From the NCBI GenBank assembly GCA_964577175.1, contig CAZNYC010000011.1:1-52397 (forward strand): DNA of 52,397 bases, written 5' to 3'. This DNA comes from BS750m-G62 sp964577175. Its GTDB lineage: Bacteria; Planctomycetota; Phycisphaerae; FEN-1346. Within the stretch, counting starts at the first letter, position 1, and each line of letters starts with the position of its first letter. Shown piece after piece: positions 41,001-48,406 of the stretch. The notes below the pieces were generated by a model. It ran no database searches, was not told the DNA's origin, and saw only the letters and a list, made by a program, of their open reading frames with translations. The translations under genes and the position numbers were made by a program.

Positions 41001-41406
41001 CAAGAACGGGACGCAGACGACCGGCGGTGTGGATCATCTCCGCATCGAGGGGGCGGTCCTCGCCGACCGCCGCGCCAGCGACAAGGCCGTCGTCACGGCG
41101 CCCGTCGGGCAGTACCGGCCCAACCCGTGGGGCCTGTTCGATATGCACGGCAACGCGGCCGAATGGACCCGCACGGCGTATCGCCCGACCGTGTGGCGCC
41201 CCGGCGACGGCCGCGACGACCCGGCCGCCGAGGGCGAGAAGGTTGTCCGCGGCGGCTCGTTCTTCGATCCGCCCAAACGCTGCCGCAGCACCTTCCGCCT
41301 GCGGTACGCCCCGTGGCACCGCGTGTTCAACGTGGGCTTCCGCGTGGTGTGCGAGGCCGACGGCCTTCCGGAACGCCTGGCCGCAGTCGATGAGGGGAAG
41401 CCGTAG
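38017..41406 (+). CDS. HzsA-related di-heme propeller protein fused to a SUMF1/EgtB/PvdO-type domain
   Basis: A 1,129-residue exported protein (signal TVLGVAAALLLVAIAAQAQP). The first 560 residues contain a propeller-like part related to HzsA (hydrazine synthase alpha): NHECNSSLPRGGWDNEIAVL, DAFDGCYLPDGRIVFCSTAS, QDHDFHPTVMPNGQILYNRW. Two heme-c sites follow: C579-x2-C582-H583 in SCVGCHERLG and C629-x2-C632-H633 in YCVRCHDGT. From about residue 839 to the end is a SUMF1-type domain (VRVPAGEFLMGRDGG, FWMGACEVTNAQFRRF, VVRGGSFFDPPKRC). In true formylglycine-generating enzymes both Cys of a C-x4-C pair are needed; here they are D1084 and C1089, so this domain is unlikely to be one. ATG 38017 follows GGAG. 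It converges with an oxidoreductase gene. Confidence 0.9.
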   Translation: MPHRRKTVLGVAAALLLVAIAAQAQPKDKAGGAAASPEVEALRLAITDLVETFGDAYPEGPSCLARLDAILADEGISEKERANHLAALRRKALLANPLLDFGRLLLVKRKPRGKRRGPGQEVGFPSNHECNSSLPRGGWDNEIAVLEPVRPDGQLRTLYRPEGGGYVGEIDLHPQADRLLFTQSDATNWKVWELPLEGDGPRAGRPRQISRMPDDVDAFDGCYLPDGRIVFCSTASFQSIPCWHGQRWVSSLYVMDSGGGNVRQLCFDQDHDFHPTVMPNGQILYNRWDYTGIIHIYLRQLMLMNPDGTGQRAVYGSNSWFPNSLYFTRPVPGETDRFVSILSGYHGPHRMGRLVLLDTGRGWYRTDGIVHEFPRRGEPIEVKILDRLVAGQWPQFLHPWPLGDPDRPATCGKYFLVACWMHRKSQWNLYLVDVFDNVVLLRSEPGYALLEPVPLAKRPTPPAIPEKTDLARDDGVLYLHDVYRGPGLAGVPRGTIEHLRVFAYHYGYRHMAGPDKIGRGGPWEAMRILGTVPVREDGSAVFRVPARVPIAFQALDAKGKAVQLMRSWVTLMPGETMSCVGCHERLGDAPEVDLPQAIYGEPVEITPWHGPARGFDFEREVQPVLDAYCVRCHDGTEQDRPDLRPEDAFPDYQGRMLSNLGRNRLHPKMKQETGGRIKYTPAYEALIPYLRRVGIEDDASLLTPGEYHADTSPLVQMLRKGHQGVRLDEEAWDRIVTWIDLNAPCHGTWHDVHPPPTDAPERRMALRKQYGGPPWDPEHVPDLPRPTFEKPAPRSAKAAGHPGGAPAAAVASSSAPAGWPFDAAEARRRQADAGRQREVTVDLGGGAALRLVRVPAGEFLMGRDGGPPDERPRAAVPIAEPFWMGACEVTNAQFRRFDPDFDPRYYTKRHARQDDKGLALDGPDQPAVRVSWRQAMAFCRWLSERTGRTFTLPTEAQWEWACRAGSDDAFHFGPTDADVAAYANLADVSFGGGLLKNGTQTTGGVDHLRIEGAVLADRRASDKAVVTAPVGQYRPNPWGLFDMHGNAAEWTRTAYRPTVWRPGDGRDDPAAEGEKVVRGGSFFDPPKRCRSTFRLRYAPWHRVFNVGFRVVCEADGLPERLAAVDEGKP

Positions 41407-41483
41407 CGCGGCGGGTCTCTGCACCCGCCGCGCAGAGGCGCGATCTTTGACTCGGGCGCGGTGGGTACGGAGACCCGCCGCGC
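41406..41483. repeat. Palindromic repeat family A, copies 6 and 7 (inverted pair)
   Basis: GCGCGGCGGGT-CTCTGC-ACCCGCCGCGC (41406-41433) and GCGCGGTGGGT-ACGGAG-ACCCGCCGCGC (41456-41483) face each other with complementary-type loops, 22 bases apart. They lie between the convergent HzsA-type and oxidoreductase genes; the first overlaps the HzsA-type stop codon by one base. Confidence 0.92.
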
Positions 41484-41510
41484 AACACCGATCCCCGCCA
41501 CGCACCTGGC

Positions 41511-42806
41511 CTACAGATGCCACGGCGGCCGCATGGGCGGGTTGGCCAGATGGCCGGCGTCGGCGTCGCCGACGGCCTCCTCCGCCTGCGGGTCCCACCG
41601 GACCGGCCGGCCGAGGCGGATCGACAGGTTCACCAGGTGCAGCACCGTGACCGACCGGTGGGCGGCCTCGGCGTCCGGCAGGCGCATCGGGGCCGGCGAC
41701 CGCGTCCGGACGGCCTCCTCGAATGCGATCATCGCCGGCGGGTCGCGGTACGCCCGAACCAGGTCCGCCAGGTGCGGCGGGTCGAACGTCAGCCGACGCC
41801 GCTCGGGGTGGTAGAACACGCGGCCGTCGGGACCTTCCACGACCGGCTGACGCGTTTCCGGCGGTGGAATCGGTTGCCCTTCCGTCCAACCGCTTTCCAG
41901 TGACACGCGCGTTCCGTCGGCGTACGCGATGACGGCGCGCTCCCATGGCCCGACGGCGTCAAAGTGGGCCGGCCGAGGGGCATCGGCCTCCACGCGCACC
42001 GGCCCCGTCGCGTCCTTCCCGAGGGCGTACTGCACCCCGTCGAGCCAGTGCTGGCCCACGTCGGTCAGGCCGCCGCCGTCGTAATCCCAGTAGCCGCGGA
42101 AGGTGCGGTGGACGCGGTGCGGATGGTACGGCTTCGCGGGAGCAGGGCCGAGCCACATGTCATAGTCCAGGTCCGCCGGGACGGGCTGCGGCGCGAGGTC
42201 CGTCCGGCCGAGCCAGGTCCGCATCTTGAAGCCGAACCCCGTGGCGGGCGCGAAGCGGACACGCAGCGGCCGGCCAAGGACGCCGGCGGCGACCGCCTTC
42301 CGGAGGGTCCGCCACAGACCGTCGCGGCCGAGCGTGTTGACGGCGACGACGCGGGCGTACCGGCGGGCGGCATCGGCGACGGCCCGGCCCTCGGCGATGA
42401 AACGGGTCATCGGCTTCTCGCACAGGACGTCCCGGCCGCGACGCACCGCCGCCAGCGTGACGAGGGCGTGCCAGTGCGGCGGCGTGGCGACGGCGACCAC
42501 GTCCGGCCGGACGGCGTCGAGGAGGCAGCGGAAGTCGCGAAACGCCCGGCAGCCGCGGCCGGCCTTCTCGCGCGCGCGGCCGAGGCGGCGGCGGTCGACG
42601 TCGCAGACGGCGAGTTGGACGGCGGGGCCGTCGTCGGAATTGGCGAGGACATGCGTCAGGCCCTTCGCCCCCGTGCCGATGGTGGCGCGGGTCAGGGCCT
42701 CGCTGGGCGGGGTGCGGCCCGCGCCCCCAAGGACGAATCGCGGGACGACCGCCACGGCGGCCGAGGCGGCGAGGAACGCGCGGCGAGTCAGAGGCATCGG
42801 GGCCAT
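41511..42806 (-). CDS. Tat-exported Gfo/Idh/MocA-family oxidoreductase 1
   Basis: A 431-residue member of the Gfo/Idh/MocA family. The Tat signal LTRRAFLAASAAVAVVP is followed by a Rossmann-type domain (VQLAVCDVDRRRLGRAREKA), VVAVATPPHWHALVTLAAVR, and the catalytic-region motif VLCEKPMTRF containing the E-K-P Lys. The C-terminal domain has DMWLGPAPAKPYHPHRVH and GGGLTDVGQHWLDGVQYA. The usual G-x-G-x-x-G at the start of the Rossmann fold is weak (TIGTGAKGLTHVLAN). Secreted members of this family carry tightly bound NAD(P) and act on sugars. The start at 42806 was chosen to begin near the Tat motif; no strong ribosome site is present. The 5' region is a family C inverted repeat. Confidence 0.9.
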   Translation of the reverse strand: MAPMPLTRRAFLAASAAVAVVPRFVLGGAGRTPPSEALTRATIGTGAKGLTHVLANSDDGPAVQLAVCDVDRRRLGRAREKAGRGCRAFRDFRCLLDAVRPDVVAVATPPHWHALVTLAAVRRGRDVLCEKPMTRFIAEGRAVADAARRYARVVAVNTLGRDGLWRTLRKAVAAGVLGRPLRVRFAPATGFGFKMRTWLGRTDLAPQPVPADLDYDMWLGPAPAKPYHPHRVHRTFRGYWDYDGGGLTDVGQHWLDGVQYALGKDATGPVRVEADAPRPAHFDAVGPWERAVIAYADGTRVSLESGWTEGQPIPPPETRQPVVEGPDGRVFYHPERRRLTFDPPHLADLVRAYRDPPAMIAFEEAVRTRSPAPMRLPDAEAAHRSVTVLHLVNLSIRLGRPVRWDPQAEEAVGDADAGHLANPPMRPPWHL

Positions 42807-42820
42807 GGTGCAGGAGATCT

Positions 42821-42913
42821 CCCTCTCCCCCGGCGGGAGAGGGCAGGGTGAGGGGGATCTCACGAGGCGCGAAGTGCACCCTCACCCCGTCCCTCTCCCA
42901 TCAAGGGAGAGGG
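42821..42913. repeat. Dispersed repeat family C, long inverted repeat
   Basis: Two 9-bp hairpins CCCTCTCCC/GGGAGAGGG (42821-42843 and 42891-42913) flank oppositely oriented AGGGTGAGGG and CACCCTCACCCC, giving a nested inverted repeat. It lies between the HEAT gene stop and the oxidoreductase start, so it would form the leader of the oxidoreductase message. Confidence 0.85.
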
Positions 42914-42926
42914 AGTGTTCGGCGAC

Positions 42927-44972
42927 TTACCCGCCGGCCTTCTTGAGGAGTTGCTGGGCGTTGCCGCGCAGGCGTTTGTTCTTCGAGACCGCGAGCACCT
43001 TCTTCATCGCCTCGCGGATGGTTTCCTTCCCGTGGCCGCCCAGGTTCTTGGCGATCTTGACGGCCGCGGCGCAAGCCTCGTTCTGGAGCGGCTTCTGGTC
43101 CAGGGCGGGGATGACCATCTTGAGCGCCTCAACGGCCTTGACGTTGCCGAGGCCACCGAGGGCCTGCCGCTTCTCGTCGTCGCGCTTGGCGGCCTTCATG
43201 GCCTTTTCATACATATCGAGCCGCTGCTTCGTGTTCAGCCCTTCTGTGCCGGCCAGGCGGACGTACCCGCGCAGCGCCAGCACGTGGTGCGTGGTGTTGT
43301 CGGTGGAGGTGGCGATCTGGAGAAGGTCTTCGGCGGCCGCCGGGTTCGGCCATTCGGCCAGGGCGCGGACGGCCTTGTCGCGGATGGTTTCGTTGCTGGA
43401 GCCGGCGTGCTTGCGGATGGCGGCGAGGGCCTTGTCCGTGCCGACGCGGGGCAGCGTCTGGATCAGGGCGGCCTTGGCCGCGTCGGGGGCCGCGTTCAGC
43501 GCGCCGAGGATGGCCCTGGCGGCGGCCTCCTTGTCCTCGACGCGGCCGCAGACGGAGGCCAGCACGCCCTGGGCCACGCCGCGGTCGCCCTCGTCGCGCG
43601 GCTTGACGACCAGGGCGACGAGTTGCGGCAGGGCGGAGGCACCGGCCAACGGTTCCAGGGCCCGGATGGCCTCGTGCCGGACGGCCGTATCGGCGTCGCG
43701 GGCGGCGTCGAGCAGGGCGGGGATGGCGGACTTCGCCCCGCGGGCGCCCAGGCTGCGAACGATTTCCTTGCGGACCTTGGCGTCGCCGCCCTTGGCCATC
43801 TTCGTCATGGCCGGGTTGACGTCCTTGGCGGGGAGGGAGTCGAGGGCGTTACGTGCGGCATCGGCCACGGCCCCGCCACCGGCCGCCAGGCCCGTCAGAA
43901 TCGGCACGCAGGAGGCGTCGCCGAGGTCGCCCATGGCGGCGACGGCGGCCTTCTGGACCGTTTCGTCCTGGCTTTTGGCGGCTTTCTTGACGGCGTGCAG
44001 GACCGATGCGTCGCCGCGGATCGCGAAGTCCCGCAGCACCAGGACCTGCGACTCGGCCGGTAGTTTCGGAAGGAGGTCGGCCAGGGACTTGGTGACCTCG
44101 GGCCCCGCCACCTCGCGCAGGAACCGCAGGGCGGATGCCTGCATGTGGCGGTCGGTGCCGGTCAGGATCTCGGTCAGCAGGGGCATCGTTTTCTCGCCCC
44201 CGGCCGCGATGATCCCGCGCAGCGCCGCCAGCCGCACGTGCTGCGGCATATTGGGCTTGTACATTTCCTGGTAGATTTCAGCGGCCTGGTCCTTCTTGCC
44301 GGCCGCCAGGAGATGGTCGGCCCCGCGGAGCCAGGCGTCGCGGACGACCTCCAGCAGCCGCCCGTCCGCCTCGGCGCGGGCCTTGCCGAGCGCGTCGACG
44401 GCCTTCGGGGTGCCGATCTTGGCCAGGGCCCGGGCCGCCGCGATGGCGACGGGCTCGTCGCCGGAGTTCAGGGCCTTGATGATGGCGTCGACGGCCTTCT
44501 CGTCGCCGCGCTCGCCCAGGGAGTTGATGAGGCCGATTTTCTGGCCGGCGTTGGCTTTGGGCAGGGCGCTGCGCATCGCCTCGAGGGCCGACGGGTTCTC
44601 CAACCGCTGGAGGGCGTAACGGGCCATGTCCGAGAGTTTCTCGTCGAGCAGCAGGGCGGCGACCTCCGGCACCTGTTCCTTGGTGCCGAAGATCGAGATC
44701 TGCCGGAGAATCCAGCGTTTGGCGGCCTCGGTTGCTCCGGAATCGAGCATCTGGGCAAGTTGTTCGCACATCGTCGCGCGCCTGGCCTGGTCGGCGTCGC
44801 GCAGGGCGTGGTGGATGGCGGTGAGGTGGGCCCGGCTCTGGCCGAACTCGTACTTGGGCAGGTCCTTCATCGCCTGGTCGACGGAGATTTCGGCGGCCGG
44901 GGTCTGGGCGGCCACCGACCCCAGCAGGCAGGCGAGGAGGGCGGCGGCAAGGATGCGTCGGGTAGGCACCAT
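42927..44972 (-). CDS. Secreted HEAT-repeat protein
   Basis: A 681-residue exported protein with a signal peptide (RILAAALLACLLGSVAAQTP) and then a near-continuous array of HEAT/Armadillo-like repeats from about residue 80 to 670. Repeat pairs are easily seen, for example LINSLGERGDEKAVDAIIKA, ALAKIGTPKAVDALGKARAE, VAAMGDLGDASCVPILTGLA, SLGARGAKSAIPALLDAARD, ALAEWPNPAAAEDLLQIATS. The first 50 mature residues (VDQAMKDLPKYEFGQSRAHL) are non-repetitive. HEAT arrays act as scaffolds; in Planctomycetota they often accompany secreted oxidoreductases and propellers. It sits between two Gfo/Idh/MocA genes on the same strand (113 and about 120 bases away), so a common operon is likely. Confidence 0.9.
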   Translation of the reverse strand: MVPTRRILAAALLACLLGSVAAQTPAAEISVDQAMKDLPKYEFGQSRAHLTAIHHALRDADQARRATMCEQLAQMLDSGATEAAKRWILRQISIFGTKEQVPEVAALLLDEKLSDMARYALQRLENPSALEAMRSALPKANAGQKIGLINSLGERGDEKAVDAIIKALNSGDEPVAIAAARALAKIGTPKAVDALGKARAEADGRLLEVVRDAWLRGADHLLAAGKKDQAAEIYQEMYKPNMPQHVRLAALRGIIAAGGEKTMPLLTEILTGTDRHMQASALRFLREVAGPEVTKSLADLLPKLPAESQVLVLRDFAIRGDASVLHAVKKAAKSQDETVQKAAVAAMGDLGDASCVPILTGLAAGGGAVADAARNALDSLPAKDVNPAMTKMAKGGDAKVRKEIVRSLGARGAKSAIPALLDAARDADTAVRHEAIRALEPLAGASALPQLVALVVKPRDEGDRGVAQGVLASVCGRVEDKEAAARAILGALNAAPDAAKAALIQTLPRVGTDKALAAIRKHAGSSNETIRDKAVRALAEWPNPAAAEDLLQIATSTDNTTHHVLALRGYVRLAGTEGLNTKQRLDMYEKAMKAAKRDDEKRQALGGLGNVKAVEALKMVIPALDQKPLQNEACAAAVKIAKNLGGHGKETIREAMKKVLAVSKNKRLRGNAQQLLKKAGG

Positions 44973-45085
44973 GGTTCGGCTCCTTCCGTTCGTTCGTTAT
45001 CGAGACGGGCCGGTAGCGACCCGCCGTTTACTCAATCTTCCGCGCGGGACCTTGCCGGCCCCGGGCCGCGCGGTCCTCGCGCGGC

Positions 45086-46432
45086 TCAGATGTGCCAGGG
45101 CGCCCGCGACGGCCGGTCGCGCATGGCGTTGGCGCCGGGATCGTTCACGAACTTCTCTTTCTCGAAGTCCCAGACGAGTTTGCGGTCCAGGTAGCAGGCG
45201 ATGTCGCACAGGTGGCAGAAGGTGGCGGTCCGGTGCCCGTCCTCGGCCGGCGCCACCGTCTTGCCGCGCGTCTTGATCGCGTCGAGCCAGTTGCGGCGAT
45301 GGTCGGGGCTGCGGCCCATGTGGACCTCGCCGGGGCCGATCTTCGTCTTCAGGAGTTCGGGCGGATCGGCCTTCAGGGCCCCGCCGTGGATGGCCACGAA
45401 CAGCCAGCCGCGGTCGCCCTCGAACTTGATGCCGCGGCGGTCGCCCGTGATGCTGCACACGACGTCCCTCGGCGCCTGGTCGCTGGAGCAGATGTACTTG
45501 ATGCCGCTGGCGTAGTCGAACTCGACATGGTACTTGATGGCCACGTCGAAGAGCGGGTCGTCCTTGAACGTCCCCTTGCCTCGAATGGTGACCGGCCCCT
45601 GGAGGAGCGGCTCGGCCGCGAGGAGGGCGATGTCGTTCGTGTGGGCGCCGCGGTCCGTGAGTTCGCCGTCGCTGTAGTCGCGAATCCACCGGAACGAGCC
45701 GTGGCACCGGCGGGGATGGTACGGCTCCCAGGGGCGCGGACCGAGCCACATGTCGTAATCGAACCCGTCGGGGATCGGCTCGGGGCCCTTGCACCCGGAC
45801 CCGCCCACGCGCTTCGGCAGGAACGTCCGGATGGTGTGAATCTTGCCGAGGTACCCGTTGCGGACGAGTTCGCAGGCATAGCGGCAGTTGTCGCGCGAGC
45901 GTTCCTGGCTGCCCGTCTGGAATACGCGGCCGTAACGCCTGACGGCGTCGGCGGCCTTGCGTCCCTCGGCGATGGTGTTGGAGATCGGCTTCTCGCAGTA
46001 GATGTCCTTGCCGGCCTTGGCGGCGTAGACCGAGAGGGTGCAGTGCCAGTGGTCCGGCGTGCCGATGACGACGGCGTCGATGTCCGGGCGGTCGAGGACC
46101 TCGCGGAAGTCGTGGTAGTCGTCGCAGCCGGCGTACGTCGTGCCGCGCGTGTCCTTGTAGCGTTTGTCGATCCAGTTCTTCATGTTGAGGCGGCGGCGCT
46201 TGTCGACGTCGCAGACGGCGAGGAGTTCGACGTCGTCGTACTGCGTGAGGGCCCGCATGTGGCCGGACCCGCGCCCGCCCACGCCGATGCCGGCGGCGCA
46301 AATGCGGCTGCTGGGCGACGGCCGGGCGTCCAGGCCCAGGGCGTCGGCCGACACGATGTACGGGGCGGCCAGGGCGGCGGTGGCAGCGCCTTTCAGGAAG
46401 TGACGGCGTGAGAGATGGGTATGGCGGCTCAT
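45086..46432 (-). CDS. Tat-exported Gfo/Idh/MocA-family oxidoreductase 2
   Basis: A 448-residue oxidoreductase. The Tat signal SRRHFLKGAATAALAAPYIV is followed by AAGIGVGGRGSGHMRALT, a clear Rossmann G-x-G-x-x-G, then LLAVCDVDKRRRLNMKNWID, VVIGTPDHWHCTLSVYAAKA and the E-K-P motif IYCEKPISNTIAEGRKAAD. The C-terminal region has YDMWLGPRPWEPYHPRRCHG and DRGAHTNDIALLAAE. This form is typical of Planctomycetota, with many secreted members. It is related to, but clearly distinct from, oxidoreductase 1, which lies two genes downstream. GAGGAGG lies 5 bases before the ATG at 46432. Substrate is unknown; sugars or inositols are usual. Confidence 0.94.
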   Translation of the reverse strand: MSRHTHLSRRHFLKGAATAALAAPYIVSADALGLDARPSPSSRICAAGIGVGGRGSGHMRALTQYDDVELLAVCDVDKRRRLNMKNWIDKRYKDTRGTTYAGCDDYHDFREVLDRPDIDAVVIGTPDHWHCTLSVYAAKAGKDIYCEKPISNTIAEGRKAADAVRRYGRVFQTGSQERSRDNCRYACELVRNGYLGKIHTIRTFLPKRVGGSGCKGPEPIPDGFDYDMWLGPRPWEPYHPRRCHGSFRWIRDYSDGELTDRGAHTNDIALLAAEPLLQGPVTIRGKGTFKDDPLFDVAIKYHVEFDYASGIKYICSSDQAPRDVVCSITGDRRGIKFEGDRGWLFVAIHGGALKADPPELLKTKIGPGEVHMGRSPDHRRNWLDAIKTRGKTVAPAEDGHRTATFCHLCDIACYLDRKLVWDFEKEKFVNDPGANAMRDRPSRAPWHI

Positions 46433-46483
46433 AATTCCTCCTCGATGGTCTCGATGGGTCCGACGGTGCGGTCACCCGATTGT

Positions 46484-46507
46484 GCGCGGCGGGTCTCCGC
46501 ACCCGCC
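46484..46507. repeat. Palindromic repeat family A, copy 8 (partly degenerate)
   Basis: GCGCGGCGGGT-CTCCGC-ACCCGCC then TCG in place of GCGC. The left arm and loop match the family exactly; the outer right arm is lost. It lies in the 206-base region between the permease and oxidoreductase genes, upstream of the latter. Confidence 0.8.
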
Positions 46508-46638
46508 TCGATGCGCTCTGCTTGAGTGAACCGCGCCGGGCGGTCCAGGTATCGTCACAAACGGGCCGCGACCCGCGGCGGGGCCACGGCCCGTGGTTCG
46601 GTTGCGTCGGCGGTCGTCTCCGGCCGCCACGGTTGGTC

Positions 46639-48081
46639 TTACGGGGCCGGCACCTCAGGATGCGGCGGCTCGGGCACCTCGGCCTCCGGATGCGGGCCGG
46701 GTTCCAGGACCGGCAGTTTGAGCGTCTTGCCCTGAAGGCCGATCATCGCCAGCAGCACGTACAGGACGAAGCCGACGATAAAGGCGGCCACGGGCGGGCA
46801 GGGGATCTTGCCCGCCAGCCCCTCCAGACCCGGGATCAGGGCGATGAACTCGACGGCACCGACCGCGAAGCCGACGACCCAGGAGATCCAGCCGGCCAGG
46901 TTGAAGGCCGCCCGCGGGCCGGGCCACTTGCGGCCGGCGAGCAGGTAATCGGCCGCCATGGCGCCGCAGACCGGCCCGAACGAGGCGCCGATGACCTGAA
47001 AGACGTCGATGGCGCGGCCGGCCAAGCCCGTGACGGCCAGGATGATGGCCGCTATTGCCCCAAGGCCACAGGAGTACAGCGGCTTCACCTTGGGCAGGGT
47101 GGCCTTGAAACTGTTGGCCGCAATCAGCGACGAGAAGCACGCCGCCGGGAAGGCGGCAAGGGCCAACAGATACATCATGACGCCGCCGGCCTGCTTGCTG
47201 CCCGTAATGGCCTCCATCATGGCCGTGGGCTTCAGCGCGCCGCCGGGCTCGATGACCTGGCTACCGTACGCGCCGGCCACGATGAGCATGGCCACCCCGG
47301 CCGCGAAGACCTTGGCAAGGGCAATCCCCGTCAGGCCGCCCAGGTGCACGTCCCTGGCATCGCGGTTGTTGGAGGCGAGGTCGGTGCCCGCGGCGCCGGC
47401 CGTCGCGAAGAAGCCGACCACGTACGTGCCGACGAGCGCCAGAATGCCGAACGTCGAGAGTGGCGGGACGGCGTCCTCGCCGGCCTTCGTGAGCATCTGC
47501 GTGTCGAAGCTGCCGATACCTCCCGCCGTCATGACGAACAGGATGATCAGGATCACCAGCGGGATGAGCGGCATGAACGTCGCCACCTTGGCCACATACT
47601 GGATGCCTTTGACGCCGATGAACGCGCCGAGGATGATCCAGACCGATGCCACGATGGCATGCGGCACCGAGGGGAAGCCGTGTCCGAACGGCCCGCAGAG
47701 CAGATCCCCCGCGAAGAAGCCGTTCACCGCCAGCCAGCCGAACTGGAGCACGCCCATCAGGACGCCGGGCATCAGGAACCCGCCCTTGGCCCCGTATGTG
47801 GACGTGCCCACGATGTAAAGCGGCAGGCCCGTCTGCATGCCCAGCAAGCCCGGGACCAGATAGAAAAGGAAGTGGCATACCAGCGCCGCGGCAACCAGGC
47901 TCAAAAGGCCGACGGCCAGACCCTGCCCCAAGCCGGCGCCGAAGGGGAAGTTATCCCAGAACACGAACCAGAGCATGATGCCCGCGTACGTCTGGGCCGT
48001 GGTCTTGTACCAAGGCGCCCGATTATCGGGCGGATTCGGCTTCGCCGACGCCAGGTAGTGCGGCAGTTTCCCGTTGGCCAT
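46639..48081 (-). CDS. NCS1-family nucleobase:cation symporter (cytosine permease-like)
   Basis: A 480-residue integral membrane protein with about 12 predicted helices. The N-terminus (NRAPWYKTTAQTYAGIMLWF) and first helix match the NCS1 purine/cytosine permease family, as do VPGLLGMQTGLPLYIVGTST and the Gly-rich helix GILALVGTYVVGFFATAGAA followed by GTDLASNNRDARD, a typical NCS1 substrate or cation site. It imports cytosine or a related purine or pyrimidine with H+ or Na+. The C-terminus is a Pro/Glu-rich tail. AAAGGAG precedes the ATG by 5 bases. A promoter (48177-48204) and a leader hairpin lie upstream. No catabolic or deaminase gene is adjacent, so the actual substrate is uncertain. 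Confidence 0.92.
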   Translation of the reverse strand: MANGKLPHYLASAKPNPPDNRAPWYKTTAQTYAGIMLWFVFWDNFPFGAGLGQGLAVGLLSLVAAALVCHFLFYLVPGLLGMQTGLPLYIVGTSTYGAKGGFLMPGVLMGVLQFGWLAVNGFFAGDLLCGPFGHGFPSVPHAIVASVWIILGAFIGVKGIQYVAKVATFMPLIPLVILIILFVMTAGGIGSFDTQMLTKAGEDAVPPLSTFGILALVGTYVVGFFATAGAAGTDLASNNRDARDVHLGGLTGIALAKVFAAGVAMLIVAGAYGSQVIEPGGALKPTAMMEAITGSKQAGGVMMYLLALAAFPAACFSSLIAANSFKATLPKVKPLYSCGLGAIAAIILAVTGLAGRAIDVFQVIGASFGPVCGAMAADYLLAGRKWPGPRAAFNLAGWISWVVGFAVGAVEFIALIPGLEGLAGKIPCPPVAAFIVGFVLYVLLAMIGLQGKTLKLPVLEPGPHPEAEVPEPPHPEVPAP

Positions 48082-48176
48082 GTCTGCTCCTTTCGCACCC
48101 TTGGGTGTCTCGGATTAAACGGCGCGATGGGTGAGTTGTCCCCCCGAACCTCCGCGATGGAGGCAAGGTTAGTGCT

Positions 48177-48204
48177 TTTCTAATCTGCGGCGGCCGAAGG
48201 TCAA
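48177..48204 (-). promoter_or_regulatory. Candidate promoter of the NCS1 permease gene
   Basis: Minus strand -35 TTGACC (48204-48199), 16-base spacer, -10 TAGAAA (48182-48177). The start codon lies about 95 bases downstream. Confidence 0.5.
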
Positions 48205-48306
48205 GAGAAAAACGGTTTGCACGCTTCGGCTCGTGGCTTGCAGCCCGTCGCTCAGCCGGTGACCGCGCCGCCGCACTCCATAAACGGCAGTGACGAACGG
48301 CAGCGG

Positions 48307-48352
48307 CCACGGCGAGATGCTTCGTCGGGCTGACGGCCTCCTCAGCATGACA
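48307..48352. repeat. Dispersed repeat family B, single arm
   Basis: CCACGGCGAGATGCTTCGTC...CCTCCTCAGCATGACAG shares the CACGGCGAGAT(G/T)CTTCG and CAG(C/A)ATGACA ends with 21937-21976 and 28784-28825. Confidence 0.75.
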
Positions 48353-48406
48353 GCGTGCGGCTCGCGGCGCACGGCCGGACAAGGCCGGCCGTGGCACGGG
48401 CGCTGC

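Larger units (their letters stand above)
48082..48406 (-). other. 325-base intergenic region upstream of the NCS1 permease
   Basis: It contains the permease promoter, a 5-bp hairpin CCTCC/GGAGG (48149-48163) in the message leader, and a single arm of dispersed repeat family B (48307-48352). No coding sequence is seen. Confidence 0.6.

Noticed and set aside
42826..42843. Family C hairpin as an intrinsic terminator of the HEAT gene
   Set aside because: No T-run follows the stem on the minus strand and the same element recurs elsewhere as a repeat.
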